DNA of 64,000 nt from Pseudomonas baetica (GTDB lineage: Bacteria; Pseudomonadota; Gammaproteobacteria; Pseudomonadales; Pseudomonadaceae). A program made the translations under genes and the position numbers. The notes under the pieces were generated by a model. That model saw only the letters and a program-made list of their open reading frames with translations, had not been told where the DNA came from and did not search any database. Location of the stretch: NCBI RefSeq assembly GCF_019733355.1, contig NZ_JAIHLQ010000010.1, forward strand, positions 62,001 through 126,000, read 5' to 3'. The first letter of the stretch is position 1. The number at the start of each line of letters is the position of its first letter. This document shows, piece after piece, positions 61,956-64,000 of this stretch.

Positions 61956-63380
61956 ATGACGCTTTATGTGAACCTCGCCGAACTGCTCGGCACGCGCATC
62001 GAACAAGGCTTCTACCGTCCGGGTGATCGCCTGCCGTCGGTGCGCGCCTTGAGCGTAGAACATGGCGTCAGTCTCAGCACGGTGCAGCAGGCTTATCGCG
62101 TGCTCGAGGACAGCGGCCTGGCCACACCGAAGCCCAAGTCCGGGTATTTCGTGCCGGTCGGTCGCGAGTTGCCGGAGCTGCCCGCCGTCGGGCGTCCGGC
62201 GCAGCGCCCGGTGGAGATCTCGCAGTGGGATCAGGTGTTGGAATTGATTCGCGCGGTGCCGCGCAAGGATGTGGTGCAACTCGGACGCGGGATGCCCGAT
62301 ATCACCTCGCCGACCATGAAACCGCTGCTGCGCGGACTGGCGCAGATCAGCCGCCGCCAGGGCATGCCCGGTCTGTATTACGACAACATCCACGGCACCC
62401 TCGAACTGCGCGAGCAGATCGCTCGGCTGATGCTCGACTCGGGTTGCCAGTTGAACGCCAGCGACCTCGTCATCACGACCGGTTGTCACGAAGCGCTGTC
62501 CACCAGCATCCGCGCGATCTGTGAACCCGGTGACATCGTCGCGGTGGATTCGCCGAGCTTTCACGGCGCCATGCAGACCCTCAAAGGCCTGGGCATGAAA
62601 GCCCTGGAAATCCCCACCGACCCGCTCACCGGCATCAGCCTCCAAGCCCTGGAACTGGCGCTGGAGCAATGGCCGATCAAAGCCATCCAGATCACCCCAA
62701 ACTGCAACAACCCACTGGGCTACATCATGCCGGAGTCGCGCAAACGTGCGTTGTTGACGCTGGCGCAACGCTTTGACGTGGCGATCATCGAGGACGATGT
62801 ATATGGCGAACTGGCCTACACCTACCCACGTCCGCGCACCATCAAATCCTTCGACGAAGACGGCCGCGTGCTGTTGTGCAGTTCATTTTCCAAGACACTG
62901 GCACCCGGGCTGCGTATTGGCTGGGTAGCACCCGGTCGTTATCTGGAACGGGTGCTGCACATGAAATACATCAGCACTGGCTCCACCGCGCCGCAACCAC
63001 AGATTGCCATTGCCGAATTTCTCAAAGCAGGCCACTTCGAACCGCATTTACGCAGGATGCGCACACAATACCAGCGCAGTCGCGACGTAATGATTGACTG
63101 GGTCACGCGCTACTTTCCGGCGGGTACTCGCGCCAGTCGCCCGCAAGGCAGCTTCATTCTCTGGGTCGAATTGCCGGAGGGTTTTGACACGCTGAAACTC
63201 AATCGAGCCTTGCATGATCAGAACGTGCAGATTGCGGTCGGCAGCATTTTTTCCGCCTCGGGCAAGTACCGCAATTGCCTGCGAATGAACTACGCTGCCA
63301 AACCGACACCGCAGATCGAAGAGGCGGTGCGCAAGGTCGGCGCGGCGGCCACCAGGCTGCTCGCCGAGGAAGGCAACTGA
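61956..63380 (+). CDS. MocR-type regulator (GntR helix-turn-helix fused to aminotransferase)
   Basis: 474 residues. The N-terminal 70 are a GntR winged helix (LLGTRIEQGFYRPGDRLPSV, HGVSLSTVQQAYRVLEDSGL). The rest is a fold-type I aminotransferase domain with the PLP lysine in LCSSFSKTLAPGLRIGW and the aspartate in VAIIEDDVYGELAY. MocR regulators use PLP as a sensor for amines or amino acids. It is divergent from the DUF1127 gene. Target genes are not known; the neighbour is the first guess. Confidence 0.9.
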   Translation: MTLYVNLAELLGTRIEQGFYRPGDRLPSVRALSVEHGVSLSTVQQAYRVLEDSGLATPKPKSGYFVPVGRELPELPAVGRPAQRPVEISQWDQVLELIRAVPRKDVVQLGRGMPDITSPTMKPLLRGLAQISRRQGMPGLYYDNIHGTLELREQIARLMLDSGCQLNASDLVITTGCHEALSTSIRAICEPGDIVAVDSPSFHGAMQTLKGLGMKALEIPTDPLTGISLQALELALEQWPIKAIQITPNCNNPLGYIMPESRKRALLTLAQRFDVAIIEDDVYGELAYTYPRPRTIKSFDEDGRVLLCSSFSKTLAPGLRIGWVAPGRYLERVLHMKYISTGSTAPQPQIAIAEFLKAGHFEPHLRRMRTQYQRSRDVMIDWVTRYFPAGTRASRPQGSFILWVELPEGFDTLKLNRALHDQNVQIAVGSIFSASGKYRNCLRMNYAAKPTPQIEEAVRKVGAAATRLLAEEGN

Positions 63381-63384
63381 CACA

Positions 63385-63475
63385 TAGGCTGTGGCGAGGG
63401 ACCTTGCGCCCACTGGGCTGCGCAGCAGTCCTCCTCGTTCTCTGTAAAAGCGGGAGCAAGCCCCCTCACCACACC
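63385..63475. repeat. Pseudomonas-type dispersed repeat, degenerate
   Basis: GGCTGTGGCGAGGGACCTTG at about 63388 and AAAGCGGGAGCAAGCCCCCT near 63447 are inverted relatives of another intergenic repeat that I recall from fluorescent pseudomonads (CTGTGGCGAGGGAGCTTGCTCCC). The arms are mutated. It separates the convergent MocR gene and the pilin-like gene. Confidence 0.5.
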
Positions 63476-63518
63476 TGACGCTTCACTTCCCCTCATTTTT
63501 TAACCTAACAGCATGACC

Positions 63519-63998
63519 TTACTGACGAAAACTCAGCCGGGTTTCAAATCGGGTCAGGTCGCTGACCCGTGTGGCTGCCGAGGTGGCGTGCGCTTCCAGT
63601 TCCAGTTCGACTTCCAGGCTTCGGCCTTCAACACCCATTCCCGCGACCGCCGGTATCAGGCTGGCGCCAGGTTGCAGAGTGCGCGCATCCGCCGCGGGGG
63701 CCTGCCCGTCACTGATCCAGTCGACCGCTTTACCGTCCACCCGCACGGTTAGCACCCGCACGCTGAGCGTGCCCGCACCAAAGCGGTATTGCCCGGCATT
63801 AGCCGCTGGCGCGACCAGCGTCAAGCGCAACGGGCCTGGTTGTTCGCACTGGACGTTGGCCTGAGCACGACGCAATCCGAAACTCAATGGATCACCCGGC
63901 GGTGACTGCGCCAGCAGTTGCCCGCGTGTCGTGCGGCCAAAATCGACGACGGCCGGGCCCAGTCTGACGCTGCAATCGGACCGGGCCTGCGCCCATCC
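63519..63998 (-). CDS. C-terminal part of a secreted pilin-like protein (DUF1120-type?)
   Basis: Partial: the gene runs off the right end. The frame is open from 63998 and reads DCSVRLGPAVVDFGRTTRGQ, FGLRRAQANVQCEQPGPLRL, YRFGAGTLSVRVLTVRVDGK and ends TRFETRLSFRQ. Two cysteines frame a beta strand, and the alternating hydrophobic pattern suggests an immunoglobulin-like pilin or adhesin domain, as in fimbrial DUF1120 proteins of Pseudomonas. A TTG at 63887 is not the likely start, since similarity continues upstream. Family is tentative. Confidence 0.6.
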   Translation of the reverse strand, partial: GWAQARSDCSVRLGPAVVDFGRTTRGQLLAQSPPGDPLSFGLRRAQANVQCEQPGPLRLTLVAPAANAGQYRFGAGTLSVRVLTVRVDGKAVDWISDGQAPAADARTLQPGASLIPAVAGMGVEGRSLEVELELEAHATSAATRVSDLTRFETRLSFRQ

Positions 63999-64000
63999 CA

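Overview
The window reads as chromosome from a Pseudomonas of the fluorescens group. The evidence is GC-rich coding with C/G-ending codons, many REP/REPIN-type 'GGGAGCGGGCTTGCTCGCGAA' inverted repeats between genes, and a backbone gene order that, from memory, matches the P. aeruginosa stretch cyaA-rnk-cyaY-lysA-dapF-xerC-sutA-amtB-glnK-ubiK-comM ... rep-xpt-cytochrome c5-pauR-dadX-dadA-dadR. No database search was run; family names come from motifs and recall.

Layout. 1-13.9 kb is housekeeping: a cut-off glutathione S-transferase, two small conserved proteins, class I adenylate cyclase, rnk, DUF1289, frataxin, the lptM-lysA-dapF-DUF484-xerC-HAD operon, sutA, yjbQ, the amtB/glnK nitrogen pair and ubiK. 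13.9-23.7 kb is an accessory island between ubiK and comM. Its flanks carry mobile-element debris: a structured C4-antisense-like RNA, an IS3-type transposase fragment, a C5-methyltransferase fragment, a broken zinc-ribbon ORF and an antirepressor-like (BRO-N) gene without a start codon. Its core is a five-gene minus-strand operon (fatty-acid-desaturase-like enzyme, proline dehydrogenase, ATP-grasp ligase, MFS exporter, class V PLP enzyme) beside a LuxR-type regulator. I read this as an uncharacterised pathway for a small amino-acid or dipeptide-like product. comM and a DUF4432 sugar-epimerase-like protein follow.

26.9-43.3 kb is the most striking region: eleven co-directional genes, mostly overlapping or closely spaced. 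They encode SrfA, SrfB (actin/Hsp70-fold ATPase), SrfC (dynamin-like P-loop GTPase), a bitopic membrane protein, a periplasmic vWA protein, an ABC ATPase and its four-helix FtsX/MacB-like permease, an exported FGE/SUMF1-fold protein that seems to lack the catalytic cysteine pair, two coiled-coil lipoproteins and a bitopic vWA protein. Predicted topologies span cytosol, inner membrane, periplasm and probably the outer membrane. This suggests one trans-envelope machine of unknown purpose; SrfA/B/C are named as putative virulence factors in enterobacteria but their biochemistry is essentially open.

43.3-64 kb returns to backbone: chemoreceptor, LysR regulator, MATE exporter, GGDEF/EAL protein, rep helicase, xpt, acetyl-CoA hydrolase family protein, cytochrome c5, and the alanine/polyamine block (pauR, dadX, RidA, dadA, dadR, a YkgJ-type protein, a PuuB-like oxidase). 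It ends with a DUF1127 protein, a MocR regulator with candidate operators, and the C-terminal part of a secreted pilin-like protein. No tRNA, rRNA or CRISPR array was seen.
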